Shown here piece by piece: positions 17,332 to 26,552 of a stretch of DNA of 64,000 nt; the stretch's first letter is position 1, and the number at the start of each line of letters is the position of its first letter. A model generated the notes under the pieces. That model ran no database searches. It worked only from the letters and a program-made list of their open reading frames with translations, and was not told the origin of the DNA. The DNA is from CAIQPS01 sp963783835 (GTDB lineage: Bacteria; Actinomycetota; Thermoleophilia; RBG-16-64-13): assembly GCA_963783835.1 (NCBI GenBank), contig CAWAOX010000013.1:186001-250000 (forward strand), read 5' to 3'. Position numbers and translations under genes: made by a program.

Positions 17332-18546
17332 GTGAAGTCCACCAAGGCTATGCTGCTCGTCCTCTCGATCATCGCTCTGCTTTCGTTGGCGATGTTCCTT
17401 ACCGGCTGCTCCCTCTTTCAGACGAGCACCACCACGTCCACGTCGCCGTCTACCACGCAGTCGACTGCGGTGACCACCCAGTCGACGGGTACCAGCGCTC
17501 CCCTAGACGACGGCGCCGCGACCTTCAGGGCGAACGCAGAGCGTACGGGCGTGTACCCGACCGGTGGCCCGACGCAGGCGAGCGGCGTGCTGTGGAAGTT
17601 CCAGACAGGCGACACCACCAACGGTATTCCTTGGTCGTGCCCAGCTGTCTACAACGGTGTGGCCTACTTCGGCGCGGCCGACAAGAACGTGTACGCGGTC
17701 GACGTCCTGAACGGACAGCAGAAGTGGAAGTTCGAGACCGGCCGAGCTGTCTGGTCCTCTCCGGCCATCGCCAACGGCGTGGTCTACATCGGCAGCGACG
17801 ATGCCAATCTCTACGCGCTCGATCTGCAAACCGGCGCCGAGAAGTGGAAGTTCAAGACGCTGTACGGGATCGTCACTGCGCCGGTGGTCGTCGACGGGAT
17901 CGTCTACGTGGGTAGTGGGGACGGGTTTCTCTACGCGGTGGACGCTCAAGCCGGCACGGAGAAGTGGAAAGCGGCCGCCGGGCACGCGGTCAACTCCTCC
18001 CCGGCCGTCTCCGGCGGCGTCGTCTACTTCGGTGGCGCCGACAAGGCTCTGCACGCGGTAGATGCCAAGACCGGCCAGGAGAAGTGGAAAGCGCCGACGG
18101 GAGCGGTCATCTGGTCGTCACCCGCCGTCTCCGACGGAGTGGTCTACGTAGGCAGCTACGACACCTTCCTGCACGCTTTGGACGCGGAGACCGGCAAGCC
18201 GAAGTGGACCTTCAAGACGGCAGACGGAGTGGTCTCGTCCCCGGCGGTCTCTAACGGGACCGTGTATATCGCCAGCCGCGACGACTACCTTTACGCGGTG
18301 GATGCGCAGACGGGGCAGCAGAAGTGGAAGTTCAAGACCGGGGCCGATCTGACGTGCTCGCCCGTAATCTCCGACAACCTGGTATATATCGGCGGTCCCG
18401 ACGCCTATCTCTACGCGGTGGACTCGCAGACGGGCCAGGAGGCCTGGAAGTTCAAGCTCGACGGAGAAGTCGAGGCTGCGTTGACGGTCGCGGCGGGAAC
18501 AGTCTACGCCGGCAGTCTCAACGGGTACCTGTACGCGGTTAAGTAG
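17332..18546 (+). CDS. Lipoprotein with eight-bladed PQQ-like beta-propeller
   Basis: GTG 17332 (AGGAGGT upstream at 17313-17320) opens a lipoprotein signal ending FLTGC, then a Thr/Ser-rich spacer. The rest consists of eight propeller blades of about 40 residues, each with VVYIGSxDxxLYAVDxxTGxxKWKF. Such PQQ-repeat propellers may be enzymes that bind PQQ or purely structural, like BamB. No dehydrogenase active-site or Cys-Cys motif is visible, so a binding or scaffold role outside the membrane is more likely. It overlaps the convergent radical SAM gene by 8 bases. 404 residues. Confidence 0.88.
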   Translation: MKSTKAMLLVLSIIALLSLAMFLTGCSLFQTSTTTSTSPSTTQSTAVTTQSTGTSAPLDDGAATFRANAERTGVYPTGGPTQASGVLWKFQTGDTTNGIPWSCPAVYNGVAYFGAADKNVYAVDVLNGQQKWKFETGRAVWSSPAIANGVVYIGSDDANLYALDLQTGAEKWKFKTLYGIVTAPVVVDGIVYVGSGDGFLYAVDAQAGTEKWKAAAGHAVNSSPAVSGGVVYFGGADKALHAVDAKTGQEKWKAPTGAVIWSSPAVSDGVVYVGSYDTFLHALDAETGKPKWTFKTADGVVSSPAVSNGTVYIASRDDYLYAVDAQTGQQKWKFKTGADLTCSPVISDNLVYIGGPDAYLYAVDSQTGQEAWKFKLDGEVEAALTVAAGTVYAGSLNGYLYAVK

Positions 18547-20077
18547 GACCTAGGCGCCCCATGAGCGCCGGGGCCGCGCAGGCCGGCGCCAGGACCGCGC
18601 CGGGACCAGAGAGGCCCGCCTGGCTCAGACGCACCGCGGCCACGCGTTCGCCAGCTTCGTCAAGGTCCGCTTCGTCAACGTCCGCGGGCGTGCCGTAAGG
18701 TACCTCGTGCGGCTGCATGGCAGTCCAGGCCGCATCGGCAATGGTCTTGAACTCGGCCGAGTAGCCGTCGATCGCCTCGGCGTACGACGTGATCAGATCG
18801 TCCGCTCCGGGATGCGTCGGGTGGGCTCCCGTGCTGCACACGATGTCCCTGATCACGTGCGGCTCGTCGATGAGCATGCAGGGCCGCAACAAGTTGTCGC
18901 TAAAAGGCTGCCTGGTCTGGATGGCGCGGAAGAACGGGGACTTCAGCACCTCGGTGAGCGACTTCTCCTTGATGTTGTCGGCGGCGAAGTGAGTGAAGAT
19001 ACAGGGTTCCACGTCGCCGGTGGAGGTGATGTGGAGATAGGCCCGGCCGCCGGCGATACACCCGCCGACGTGGGGGGCGTCGTTCCAGAAATCCATCACA
19101 AACAACGGCTTCTCGCTGCGGATGCGCTCCGCGCCGTTGACCCGCATATACTCCCGCTGCTCCGGAGTGGGCATGAGGTCAAGATCCGGCCCGGCCCCGA
19201 CCGGCATGTACAGGAAGTGGAACCCGAAGAGACAGCCCTGCCCGATGAGGTAGTCGCAGAACTCGTCGCTGGCCGCCTCGACGTAGTTCTGGCTGGTGAT
19301 CATGGTCGAGAAGCCGAAGGGGATCTTCTTGGCGCGCAGCAAGGCCATCGCTTTCTCGGTACGGCGTAGCGCCCCAGGACCCCGCCGCGCATCGTTGGTG
19401 GCCTCGCACCCGTCGACGCTGAAGCAGATGGCGATATTGGCCGCCTTTGCCAGCCGCGAGGCCACGGCCTCGTCGATCAGCGTCCCGTTGGTGAAGACGA
19501 GGAAATCGCAATCTGAGTTGCGCTCGAGCAGTTCCAGCGCGTCTTTTCGCACGAACGGCTCGCCGCCGAGCAGGGTGAAGGCGTGGATCCCCAACTCCCG
19601 GCCTTCGGACACGATCCTGTCGATGACTTCCATCGGCAGGTCGTCCTTCTGGTCGTATTCGCCGGCATAACATCCGACGCAGTCGAGATTGCAGCGCATG
19701 GTGGGGCTCATCAGGATGATGAAGGGGGCCTTGGCGTCATTGGCCCGCTCCCAGGCACTCCGTTTGGCTCCGCCCTGCCACAGCGAATTGACCAAGAGGT
19801 TCGAAACGGTTCGGGACAGGCAGCGCGAAGAGGTGCTGTGGATAGCGCGAAGGACCAGTTGCATGGCGACCGGCGGAGGATCCTGCTCCAGCGCGGTCTC
19901 GAAATACTCCCGCCAGACCTTGGCGTTGTGCCTCTGATACTCGCTCGTCCCGAGCGTCTCCGCAAGCCGTGCCATCCGGACGAGGTTCTTCTCGGGATTG
20001 GAGCTGAGCAGCTTGAGTATCTCCCCGACCGCGAACTCAGTCGAGCGCAGCTTCAGCCTTTCCACGCCAGGTACCAT
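18539..20077 (-). CDS. Radical SAM/SPASM-type protein
   Basis: A 512-residue protein. After about 115 N-terminal residues of mostly helical character, the SAM-cluster motif CNLDCVGC appears in SPTMRCNLDCVGCYAGEY, followed by LLGGEPFVRKD, the SAM-binding GGEP motif. The C-terminal third has cysteines suited to extra clusters (GGCIAGGRAYLHITSTGDVEPC and the later CMLID/IVCSTGA). These enzymes modify peptides or cofactors. Its closest look-alikes are general radical SAM proteins with an N-terminal helical extension. No peptide substrate gene is visible next to it. The target is unknown. Confidence 0.88.
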   Translation of the reverse strand: MVPGVERLKLRSTEFAVGEILKLLSSNPEKNLVRMARLAETLGTSEYQRHNAKVWREYFETALEQDPPPVAMQLVLRAIHSTSSRCLSRTVSNLLVNSLWQGGAKRSAWERANDAKAPFIILMSPTMRCNLDCVGCYAGEYDQKDDLPMEVIDRIVSEGRELGIHAFTLLGGEPFVRKDALELLERNSDCDFLVFTNGTLIDEAVASRLAKAANIAICFSVDGCEATNDARRGPGALRRTEKAMALLRAKKIPFGFSTMITSQNYVEAASDEFCDYLIGQGCLFGFHFLYMPVGAGPDLDLMPTPEQREYMRVNGAERIRSEKPLFVMDFWNDAPHVGGCIAGGRAYLHITSTGDVEPCIFTHFAADNIKEKSLTEVLKSPFFRAIQTRQPFSDNLLRPCMLIDEPHVIRDIVCSTGAHPTHPGADDLITSYAEAIDGYSAEFKTIADAAWTAMQPHEVPYGTPADVDEADLDEAGERVAAVRLSQAGLSGPGAVLAPACAAPALMGRLGPT

Positions 20078-20215
20078 GCCGCCTCCGCGCGTTGCTCTCC
20101 TGATGACCCCAGGACGACTCTATCATGCTACAACGCTCTTCCTTTGCGGGGAAGCCTGCCGAGCGCCTATACTGTGCGCACGGGCAAGAGCGGAGCCACT
20201 GCGGGGGGTTCACCG

Positions 20216-21436
20216 GTGCAGCAGGACTTGACGAGCGGCGGCGGACTGAGTTCCGCGTCTGGCCCGGTTGCAGAGCAGCCGGCCCACCCGCCCAGGGTGC
20301 CCCGCTCTTTGTTCATCACGAACGATTTTCCCCCGCGTATCGGCGGCGCCCAGTCGTACTACTGGGGGCTCATCCAGACGCTCGACCCCTCGGACCTAGT
20401 CATCATCGCCCCGGATCAGCCGGGCAGCCACGACTTCGACGCCACCCACCCCTACAGGGTCCACCGGTACCCGCTCGAGCAGCTTCGGCCCACCCGGGGT
20501 CTGTTGCGGCTCTCGCTGGACCTCATCGAAGAGCACGAGCTCAAACTGGTCCAGTTCGGCCACCCGCTGCCCACCGGGCTTCTTGGACCTCGCATCGTCA
20601 AGAGAACAGGTCTCCCCTACATCGTATTCCTCGGAGGAGCCGAGGTGACCGTCCCAGCGGCCATGCCCATAGGCTCGTCACTTCTGCGGCACGTCCTCGG
20701 CAACGCCGCTCTGCTGGCCACCGTCAGCGATTTCACGGCCTCGGTCGCGTCGCGCGAGGTCCGCGGGAGAGTGCCGGCGGTGACGCTTCGGCCTCCTCTC
20801 GACGGCGCTTTCAATCTTCCCCTCCTGCCCAGCAAGGCCCAGGCCAAAGCGGAGCTCGGCATCGATGGAGAACTCATGATCATCATCGGCCGCCTCGTTC
20901 CGCGCAAAGGTCAGGACCGGCTGATCGAGTCGCTCGGGTTGTTGCGCGATGAGTACCCTCGCCTCCACCTGGGGGTCATAGGCGACGGGCGCATCGCCGA
21001 GCGCCTGGAGCGCATGGCGACCTCGCTCGGCGTCAGAGAGCGGGTGCTTATGACCGGCGCGCTGGACACCGAGGACCTGAAGATATGGCTGAAGGCCGCC
21101 GACATCTTTGCCTGCCCCTGCCGCACCCGCTGGGGCGGCCTGGAAGTGGAGGGGTTCGGCATCGTCTTCGCAGAGGCCTCTCTGGCTCGCCTGCCGGTGC
21201 TTGCCGGCCGGTCGGGAGGGGCACCGGAGAGCGTGAAGAACGGCGAAACCGGCATCATCCCGGCAGGAGACTCGAGCGAGGAAGTGGCGGAGGCGCTGCG
21301 GCGGCTGCTCTCGATGAGCCCTGATGCCCGAACGGCGATGGGAGAGAGGGCCAGAGAATTCACCCTCTCGCGACATGCCCCGGAGGTCGTGGGCAGGCAG
21401 TATCGGGAGTTGCTTGCCGGGGTGGTGAGGGCCTGA
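20216..21436 (+). CDS. GT4 glycosyltransferase, PimB-like
   Basis: GTG 20216 after GGGGGG opens a 406-residue GT-B enzyme. It has FITNDFPPRIGGAQSYYWG, the typical N-terminal GG(A/V)xx donor/acceptor loop. Later come GELMIIIGRLVPRKGQDRLIES and EVEGFGIVFAEASLARLPVLAG, the GT4 nucleotide-sugar site with E-x7-E. The pattern is close to mannosyltransferases that elongate phosphatidylinositol mannosides. The flippase-like gene and PlsY-like gene follow with almost no gap, which supports a role in glycolipid synthesis at the membrane. Sugar and acceptor are not determined. Confidence 0.88.
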   Translation: MQQDLTSGGGLSSASGPVAEQPAHPPRVPRSLFITNDFPPRIGGAQSYYWGLIQTLDPSDLVIIAPDQPGSHDFDATHPYRVHRYPLEQLRPTRGLLRLSLDLIEEHELKLVQFGHPLPTGLLGPRIVKRTGLPYIVFLGGAEVTVPAAMPIGSSLLRHVLGNAALLATVSDFTASVASREVRGRVPAVTLRPPLDGAFNLPLLPSKAQAKAELGIDGELMIIIGRLVPRKGQDRLIESLGLLRDEYPRLHLGVIGDGRIAERLERMATSLGVRERVLMTGALDTEDLKIWLKAADIFACPCRTRWGGLEVEGFGIVFAEASLARLPVLAGRSGGAPESVKNGETGIIPAGDSSEEVAEALRRLLSMSPDARTAMGERAREFTLSRHAPEVVGRQYRELLAGVVRA

Positions 21437-21489
21437 GCACCGAGAGCAAGGAACCGCCGCCCGCGACCGGGGCCGAGCAGCCGGAGGCG

Positions 21490-22545
21490 GTGGACGGGAC
21501 TAGCGGCCTGGCGCTAGAGGCCGCGAACGGGAACGGCGGCTCCCAGGGTGTCGTCCGCTGGCGCCGCCTGATACTCAACCTGGCGGCCGGGCTCGCGGCG
21601 GCCGCCGTCGTCGTCGTGATCGCCGGTTCGCGCTTGGGGCCGCAGATAGCCCAGACGGACCTCGGCAGCGCCGACTACAGGTATCTGGCTCTCGCCGGTC
21701 TCTGCCTCGTCATCGTGTTGCTCACCGAGGCGTTCACCCTCGTCGTGATAGCCCGCGCTCTCTGCCCGAAGGCCTCCACCTGGGGGGTGTTCGGCGTCGC
21801 CTTCGAGTCGCTTCTGGTCGGAGGAGCCACGTCGTTCGGCGGTCTCGAGATCCCCTACCAGGTCGTGCGCCTGCGCTACTCGGGCCTAACGGCTTCGCAG
21901 GCAACATCCGCGGTGATCGTGAAAGGGCTGATACACACCTCCCTGCTCGTCATCGTGGCAGCCGTGGCTCTCGTCCCCGCGATCGGCACCCGGCTGACCC
22001 ACCTGCAGCGATGGGTCCTCATCGGAGTGATACTCGCGGTGCTCGCCGGTTGGATCATCGCCGCTCTCTGGACCCAGAAGCCGGTCGGCACGCGCCTGCT
22101 TCCGGGCCGGGTGCGAAAGTACACCGACTCTTTCCGCGAAGCCAACCTGGTCCTGCTTCATGCCGGCTGGAGGGCCATCGTGGGGACCGTGACACTACAG
22201 GCCGTCTACTGGGTGGCCATGTTCTCGATCATCCCGCTCATCCTCATGGCGCTCGGCTACCAGGGTGGGCTGCTGAACGTCATCATCGCCCAGGCCGCCC
22301 TACAGGTGATCATGCCGTTCTCGCCGCTGCCGGGAGGCGCGGGCATCGCGGAACTGGGCTACCTGGGACTGATAGGGGCGAGCGTCCCCGCCGACATCCG
22401 GGTGTCGAGCCTGGTCCTGTGGCGTGTCTTCACCTGGCTCGTGCCCATCGCTGTGGGAGCCGTGGCGATAGGCGTCCGGGTAGTCATCACCGGCAGAAGA
22501 AACAGAGCCGCCAAGCAAGAGGTGTCACATGCCGAATCACGTTAG
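21490..22545 (+). CDS. Lysylphosphatidylglycerol-synthase TM-region/flippase-like membrane protein
   Basis: A 351-residue integral membrane protein of about eight helices with VGGATSFGGLEIPYQVVRLRYSGLTASQATSAVIV and VIMPFSPLPGGAGIAELGYLGL. These are the two conserved segments of the MprF-like flippase family (UPF0104). Members move or make modified lipids. GTG 21490 is used. The frame stays open to CTG 21433, which overlaps the stop of the upstream glycosyltransferase, so the true start may be earlier. It ends 17 bases inside the PlsY-like gene. The arrangement suggests export of the lipid made by the GT4 enzyme. Confidence 0.85.
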   Translation: MDGTSGLALEAANGNGGSQGVVRWRRLILNLAAGLAAAAVVVVIAGSRLGPQIAQTDLGSADYRYLALAGLCLVIVLLTEAFTLVVIARALCPKASTWGVFGVAFESLLVGGATSFGGLEIPYQVVRLRYSGLTASQATSAVIVKGLIHTSLLVIVAAVALVPAIGTRLTHLQRWVLIGVILAVLAGWIIAALWTQKPVGTRLLPGRVRKYTDSFREANLVLLHAGWRAIVGTVTLQAVYWVAMFSIIPLILMALGYQGGLLNVIIAQAALQVIMPFSPLPGGAGIAELGYLGLIGASVPADIRVSSLVLWRVFTWLVPIAVGAVAIGVRVVITGRRNRAAKQEVSHAESR

Positions 22546-23230
22546 GACCGCGGCGGGCGCGAAGTCCGCTACCGCGTGCCGCAGGCGGGGCTGGTCGCTC
22601 TGGCGCTCGCTGTTCGCGGTGACCCTCGCGTTCGCGGGCGGCTGTGTCCCCGCGGCCCGGCTCGCGGCATCGTTCGCGACGCCGGAGGCCAGGCAAAGGC
22701 TGGCGGCGACAAATCCGGGGACTTCCAGCATCTACCGGGTGATGGGGAAGAAGGCCGGCATGGCGGTGTTCACCGCCGATGCCCTCAAAGGCCTCCTGCC
22801 GCCCTTGCTGGGCCGCGCCACGGGAGCGGGTCCGATAACGGTCGACGCCTTGATGCTCGCCCCTCTGGCCGGGCATATCACCGTGGGAGGGGGACGGGGA
22901 GTGGCGACGCTGGCCGGCTCCATACTGGCGGCCGATCCTCCCGGGTTCGCGATAACGCTGCCCATCTGGGTAGCGCCGACCGCGAAGAACGACCACGCGC
23001 GCGGGGTGCTCGTGGCCTGTCTGCTGTTCCCGCTCGTGCGCTGGCTGCTGGGGCGGGGCGAGGCGCGAGTCGCGCTGGGCGCCGGGGTGCCCCTGCTGCT
23101 CGTCTACGGCCGGTTGCGAGGCCCAGGTTGGACAGGCACTCAGTGGACGCCCCGGTTGGTCTGGTGGAGGTTCACGCGCGATGCCGAGCCACCGGAGGCC
23201 GACGCCCCACGAAGGCCGGATGTCCGGTAG
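22529..23230 (+). CDS. PlsY-like glycerol-3-phosphate acyltransferase family protein
   Basis: A 233-residue membrane protein with PlsY motifs in order. The first is a PAARLAA segment. Next come NPGTSSIYRVMGKKAGMAVFTADALKG (related to GSGNxGATNVxRxxGKKxA...DxxKG) and a glycine-rich GHITVGGGRGVAT. PlsY uses acyl-phosphate to acylate glycerol-3-phosphate. The usual G-N-x-G-A is here T-S-S-I-Y, so the acceptor may differ. It overlaps the flippase-like gene by 17 bases and is the third gene of the lipid cluster. Confidence 0.75.
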   Translation: MPNHVRTAAGAKSATACRRRGWSLWRSLFAVTLAFAGGCVPAARLAASFATPEARQRLAATNPGTSSIYRVMGKKAGMAVFTADALKGLLPPLLGRATGAGPITVDALMLAPLAGHITVGGGRGVATLAGSILAADPPGFAITLPIWVAPTAKNDHARGVLVACLLFPLVRWLLGRGEARVALGAGVPLLLVYGRLRGPGWTGTQWTPRLVWWRFTRDAEPPEADAPRRPDVR

Positions 23231-23315
23231 GTCTATCGCCCCAGATTCCTGGGTATCAGGCCAGAGTACGATGGAGCTTCGTGCGCTCTTTGCGTGCGAG
23301 ACAAAGGAGGCCAAG

Positions 23316-23732
23316 GTGGCGGACAAGGCAACAGGGAGCGGTACGCACGAAGACCCGTGGCTGTTGAAGACGCCGAGCGGCCAATCGGATATCGAGGTGT
23401 ACCGCGACGAGCAGGCTGATCCCCCCGCGTTGGTGGTGATGGCCGCCAAGACCGAGGTCCGCTACCTTCTGCGTGCGATCGACGACCTCCACGCGATGCT
23501 CAAGTCGCACGGCGATTGGATGCCGCTTGGCACCGCGGATGAGCAGAAGCCCGCTGCCGAGGGGAGCGTGGAGGCCTGGGCCCGATCGCCGCAGAACCCG
23601 GTCGGCGGCTGGTACGGCCTCAAGAAAGGGCTGCGCGGGCGCTTTGCCAACTACGTCCCGCCCGTGCTGGAAGCCCTTGGGCTGGCGGAGGTGGAGCACA
23701 ACCCCCGGGGAAACCGGATGAGGGCGATCTGA
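23316..23732 (+). CDS. Conserved protein with HGDWMPLG motif (DUF6855-like)
   Basis: GTG 23316 is five bases after AAAGGAGG and gives about 138 residues. The sequence HEDPWLLKTPSGQSD, DDLHAMLKSHGDWMPLG, then PVGGWYGLKKGLRGRFANY and EVEHNPRGNRMRAI resembles a strongly conserved family of soluble actinobacterial proteins. I recall it as DUF6855, without certainty. No enzymatic motif is recognised. It is convergent with the ACT-domain gene four bases downstream and unrelated to the lipid cluster by sequence. Confidence 0.75.
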   Translation: MADKATGSGTHEDPWLLKTPSGQSDIEVYRDEQADPPALVVMAAKTEVRYLLRAIDDLHAMLKSHGDWMPLGTADEQKPAAEGSVEAWARSPQNPVGGWYGLKKGLRGRFANYVPPVLEALGLAEVEHNPRGNRMRAI

Positions 23733-23736
23733 ACCG

Positions 23737-24165
23737 CTAGGCGTTGTAGGCTTCGGGCCCCAACGTCTTCACCCAGTTGGCGGCGAGGACAGCCTGTGCC
23801 TCTTCGGTCTTGTCCACACCCAGGATGACTATGGCGTTGTTGCTGACCCTTCCCAGGTGCGGATAGAGATAGTGCACGTTGATGCCGGCCGCCTTGAGCG
23901 GTTTGAGCACTCCCAGCATGCCGCCCGGATGGTCCGGTATCTCCACAGCGAGCACCTCGGTCTCCTTCGGAGTGTAGCCGTTGGCGATGAGCATGTTCTT
24001 CGCCTTTTCGGGGTCGTCGAACACGAAGCGCACGGTGCTCCTGTCGGAGGTGTCGGCCACCGAGATCGCCCTGACGTTGACGCCCTCCCGGCCCAGGCTC
24101 TCGCTGATGTTCGCCAGCGTTCCCGGAACATTGTCGATGCTCACAGACAGTTGCTTGATGGCCAC
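23737..24165 (-). CDS. Tandem ACT-domain protein
   Basis: A 142-residue protein made of two ACT domains. The first reads KQLSVSIDNVPGTLANISESLGREGVNVRAIS, the second VEIPDHPGGMLGVLKPLKAAGINVHYLYPH. Each has the loop that binds an amino acid. It is the last gene of the 2-oxoacid oxidoreductase operon, four bases after the gamma subunit. Stand-alone ACT pairs of this kind occur beside such operons in anaerobes. It probably senses a branched-chain or aromatic amino acid, the precursor or product of the 2-oxoacid used. The ligand is not known. Confidence 0.88.
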   Translation of the reverse strand: MAIKQLSVSIDNVPGTLANISESLGREGVNVRAISVADTSDRSTVRFVFDDPEKAKNMLIANGYTPKETEVLAVEIPDHPGGMLGVLKPLKAAGINVHYLYPHLGRVSNNAIVILGVDKTEEAQAVLAANWVKTLGPEAYNA

Positions 24166-24169
24166 CCGA

Positions 24170-24709
24170 TCACCCCTGGACGTAGTTGTAGCCGAGAGCC
24201 AGTGCCTCCCGGTTGAGCTTGAGCAGCTTGGCCTTGCCCTCGCCGAGTATCTCGGTGAGGTTCTCCTGCATCAGGTCGTACGAGATCATGTTGCTCGCCC
24301 GCACCAAGGCGCCGAGGAGGATCATGTTCGCGACCTTGATGGTCCCTAATCCTTCGGCCAGTTCGCTCGTGGGGATGGCAAGGATCTCGATGTCGCTCCG
24401 AGCCGTCTCGGTATTCACCAGCGACGAGTTGACGCAGAGCAGGCCGCCCGCCTGCAGGATGCTCTGAAACCGAGCGAACGAGGGCTGGTTCATGGCGACG
24501 ACGAACTCCGGGTCGGAGGCCACCGGCGAGGCGATCTCCTCGTCGGAGACCACCACCGTGCAGTTGGCCGTGCCGCCCCGCACCTCCACTCCGTAGGCCG
24601 GGAAGTAGGTGACGTATTTCCCCTCGAGCATGGCGGCGGTCGCCAACGTCGTGCCCATGGAAAGCACGCCCTGCCCGCCGAAGCCCGAGAAAAGAGTCTT
24701 CAGGAGCAT
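24170..24709 (-). CDS. 2-oxoacid:ferredoxin oxidoreductase, gamma subunit
   Basis: The gamma (domain III) subunit of a four-part complex that oxidatively decarboxylates 2-oxoacids to acyl-CoA with ferredoxin. The 179-residue sequence begins LLKTLFSGFGGQGVLSMGTTLATAA and has VTYFPAYGVEVRGGTANCTVVVSDEEI, the hallmark segments of this domain. ATG 24709 overlaps the end of the beta gene by ten bases. An in-frame extension to 24787 lies inside the beta gene and is discarded. Confidence 0.93.
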   Translation of the reverse strand: MLLKTLFSGFGGQGVLSMGTTLATAAMLEGKYVTYFPAYGVEVRGGTANCTVVVSDEEIASPVASDPEFVVAMNQPSFARFQSILQAGGLLCVNSSLVNTETARSDIEILAIPTSELAEGLGTIKVANMILLGALVRASNMISYDLMQENLTEILGEGKAKLLKLNREALALGYNYVQG

Positions 24710-25476
24710 GGCGCCTCCTCGGGGCGCGGCGTCAGGTCCTTGACGACCCCCAGCGGGAACACCTTGCTCATGACCTCGTCCACCCACGTGCAGGCCTCGA
24801 GCGTGCCCATCTTCCAGGCGGTGGGGCAGGGCGAGAGGATCTCCACCAGCGAGAAGCCGGCGCCGTCCATCTGCCGCTGGAAGGCCTTCCGGATGGCTTT
24901 CTTCGTCTTCACGACCGCCGCCGGCTTGTTGACGGCGACCCGCTCCAGGTAGGCCGTGCCGTCCAGCACAGAGAACACCTCGCAGATGCGCACAGGATGA
25001 CCGGCCAGAACGGAGTCCCGCCCTATGGGGCAGGTCGTGGTGACCTGATCGATCAGGGTGGTCGGCGCCATCTGCCCGCCGGTCATGCCGTATACGCCGT
25101 TGTTCACGAAGATCACGGTGATGTTCTCGCCGCGGTTGGCCGCGTGGAACCCCTCGGCCGTCCCAATGGCCGCCAGGTCGCCATCACCTTGGTACGAGAA
25201 GACGAGATTCTCGGGCAGCATCCGTTTGATACCGGTGGCTACCGCCGAGCCCCGGCCGTGCGCCGACTCGATCACATCGATGTCGAAGTAGTTGTAGAGG
25301 AGCATGCCGCAGCCGGCAGGCGCGACGCAGATGGCCTTGTCCGCCAGGTCCATCTCCTCGATGACTTCCATGAGAAGACGGTTGATGATGCCATGGCCGC
25401 AGCCAGGGCAGTAATGGAAGTGGGCCTCTTTGAGAAGCTTGGGCCGCGTGTATATGGGCTTGTAAGTAGTGGTCAT
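24700..25476 (-). CDS. 2-oxoacid:ferredoxin oxidoreductase, beta (TPP-binding) subunit
   Basis: A 258-residue thiamine-diphosphate subunit. It has HYCPGCGHGIINRL, APAGCGMLLYNYFDID and HGRGSAVATGIKRMLPE. The GDGDLAAIGTAEGFHAANRGENITVIFVNN segment holds the GDG...N magnesium/TPP site, followed by YGMTGGQMAPTT. The Vor/Kor group shares these exactly. The start overlaps the alpha stop by four bases (ATGA), so subunits are made together. No iron-sulfur Cys cluster lies in this chain; electrons pass to the small ferredoxin subunit. Confidence 0.95.
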   Translation of the reverse strand: MTTTYKPIYTRPKLLKEAHFHYCPGCGHGIINRLLMEVIEEMDLADKAICVAPAGCGMLLYNYFDIDVIESAHGRGSAVATGIKRMLPENLVFSYQGDGDLAAIGTAEGFHAANRGENITVIFVNNGVYGMTGGQMAPTTLIDQVTTTCPIGRDSVLAGHPVRICEVFSVLDGTAYLERVAVNKPAAVVKTKKAIRKAFQRQMDGAGFSLVEILSPCPTAWKMGTLEACTWVDEVMSKVFPLGVVKDLTPRPEEAPCS

Positions 25477-26552
25477 GACTGCTTCCCCGCGCGCGCGGAT
25501 AGCGCCAGATTGTAGTGGCGGGAGACGATCCTGTAGAGTTCCACCGGCATAGGGATCACACCTCCCGGCCTTCCGTAGAAATGCACATTCCCTTTTCCTC
25601 CCAGCGCCAGCCGCACGTCCTCCACCATCTGCCCGGCGCTCATCTCGAACACGAAGAAGTCGTTCACATTCGCGGCCAGGTCCTGGAGCACCTTGACTGG
25701 GAAGGGCCAGAGCGTGATGAGCCGCACCATGCCGACTTTGAGGCCTTCCTGGCGCAGCCGCTTGATGGCTCCCTTGGCGATCCGCGCGCCCATCCCGTAC
25801 GCGATGACTATCATCTCGGCGTCGTCGGTCAGATAGGTCTCGTAGCGGACTTCGTTCTGCTCGATGAGCTGGAACTTACGATGGAGCTTCCAGTTGTGCT
25901 CTTCCTGAAGCTTGGCATCAAAGATGAGCGAATAGATGCTCCTCGCCGGCCGGTCCTTCGCCCCCGTCAGAACGAAGTTCTTCTCGTAGTCCGGCGGCCG
26001 TTTGAGGCCGTCGAAGTCGACCGGCTCCATCATCTGCCCCAGCATGCCGTCGCCAAGAATGAGGACCGGGTTGCGGTACTTGTCGGCGAGATCGAATGCG
26101 AGGGGGACAATCTCGGTCAGTTCCTGCACCGAGCTGGGGGCCAGCACGATGGTCTTGTAGTCGCCATGACCCCCGCCGCGGGTCGCCTGAAAGTAGTCCG
26201 ACTGCGACGGCGAGATGTTCCCCATGCCCGGGCCGCCTCGCACCACGTTGACGATCACGGCGGGAAGCTCGTCGGCCACCAGATACGAGATGCCCTCTTG
26301 CTTGAGACTCATGCCCGGCCCGCTGGAGGAGGTCATCGCCCGCGCTCCCGCCGCCGACGCTCCGAGCACCATGTTGATAGCGGCGATCTCGCTCTCCGAT
26401 TGGATGAAGACGCCTCCGGATTCGACCATGCGCTTCGCCATGTACTCCGTGAGCTCGTTCTGGGGGGTGATGGGATAGCCGAAGTAGGCGGTGCAGCCGG
26501 AAAGGATCGCCGCCTCGGCCAGCGCGGCGTTCCCACTCATAAGGCGCTTCAT
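25473..26552 (-). CDS. vorB: 2-oxoacid:ferredoxin oxidoreductase, alpha subunit (VorB-like)
   Basis: A 359-residue alpha subunit starting MKRLMSGNAALAEAAILSGC and continuing YFGYPITPQNELTEYMAKR, the conserved pyrimidine-site segment. Further motifs are TSSSGPGMSLKQEGISYL and NVVRGGPGMGNISPSQSDY. The opening MKRLMSGNxA and the subunit order (small ferredoxin, alpha, beta, gamma) fit the 3-methyl-2-oxobutanoate (Vor) type better than pyruvate oxidoreductases, though substrate assignment within this group is uncertain. ATG 26552 overlaps the ferredoxin gene stop (ATGA). Confidence 0.92.
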   Translation of the reverse strand: MKRLMSGNAALAEAAILSGCTAYFGYPITPQNELTEYMAKRMVESGGVFIQSESEIAAINMVLGASAAGARAMTSSSGPGMSLKQEGISYLVADELPAVIVNVVRGGPGMGNISPSQSDYFQATRGGGHGDYKTIVLAPSSVQELTEIVPLAFDLADKYRNPVLILGDGMLGQMMEPVDFDGLKRPPDYEKNFVLTGAKDRPARSIYSLIFDAKLQEEHNWKLHRKFQLIEQNEVRYETYLTDDAEMIVIAYGMGARIAKGAIKRLRQEGLKVGMVRLITLWPFPVKVLQDLAANVNDFFVFEMSAGQMVEDVRLALGGKGNVHFYGRPGGVIPMPVELYRIVSRHYNLALSARAGKQS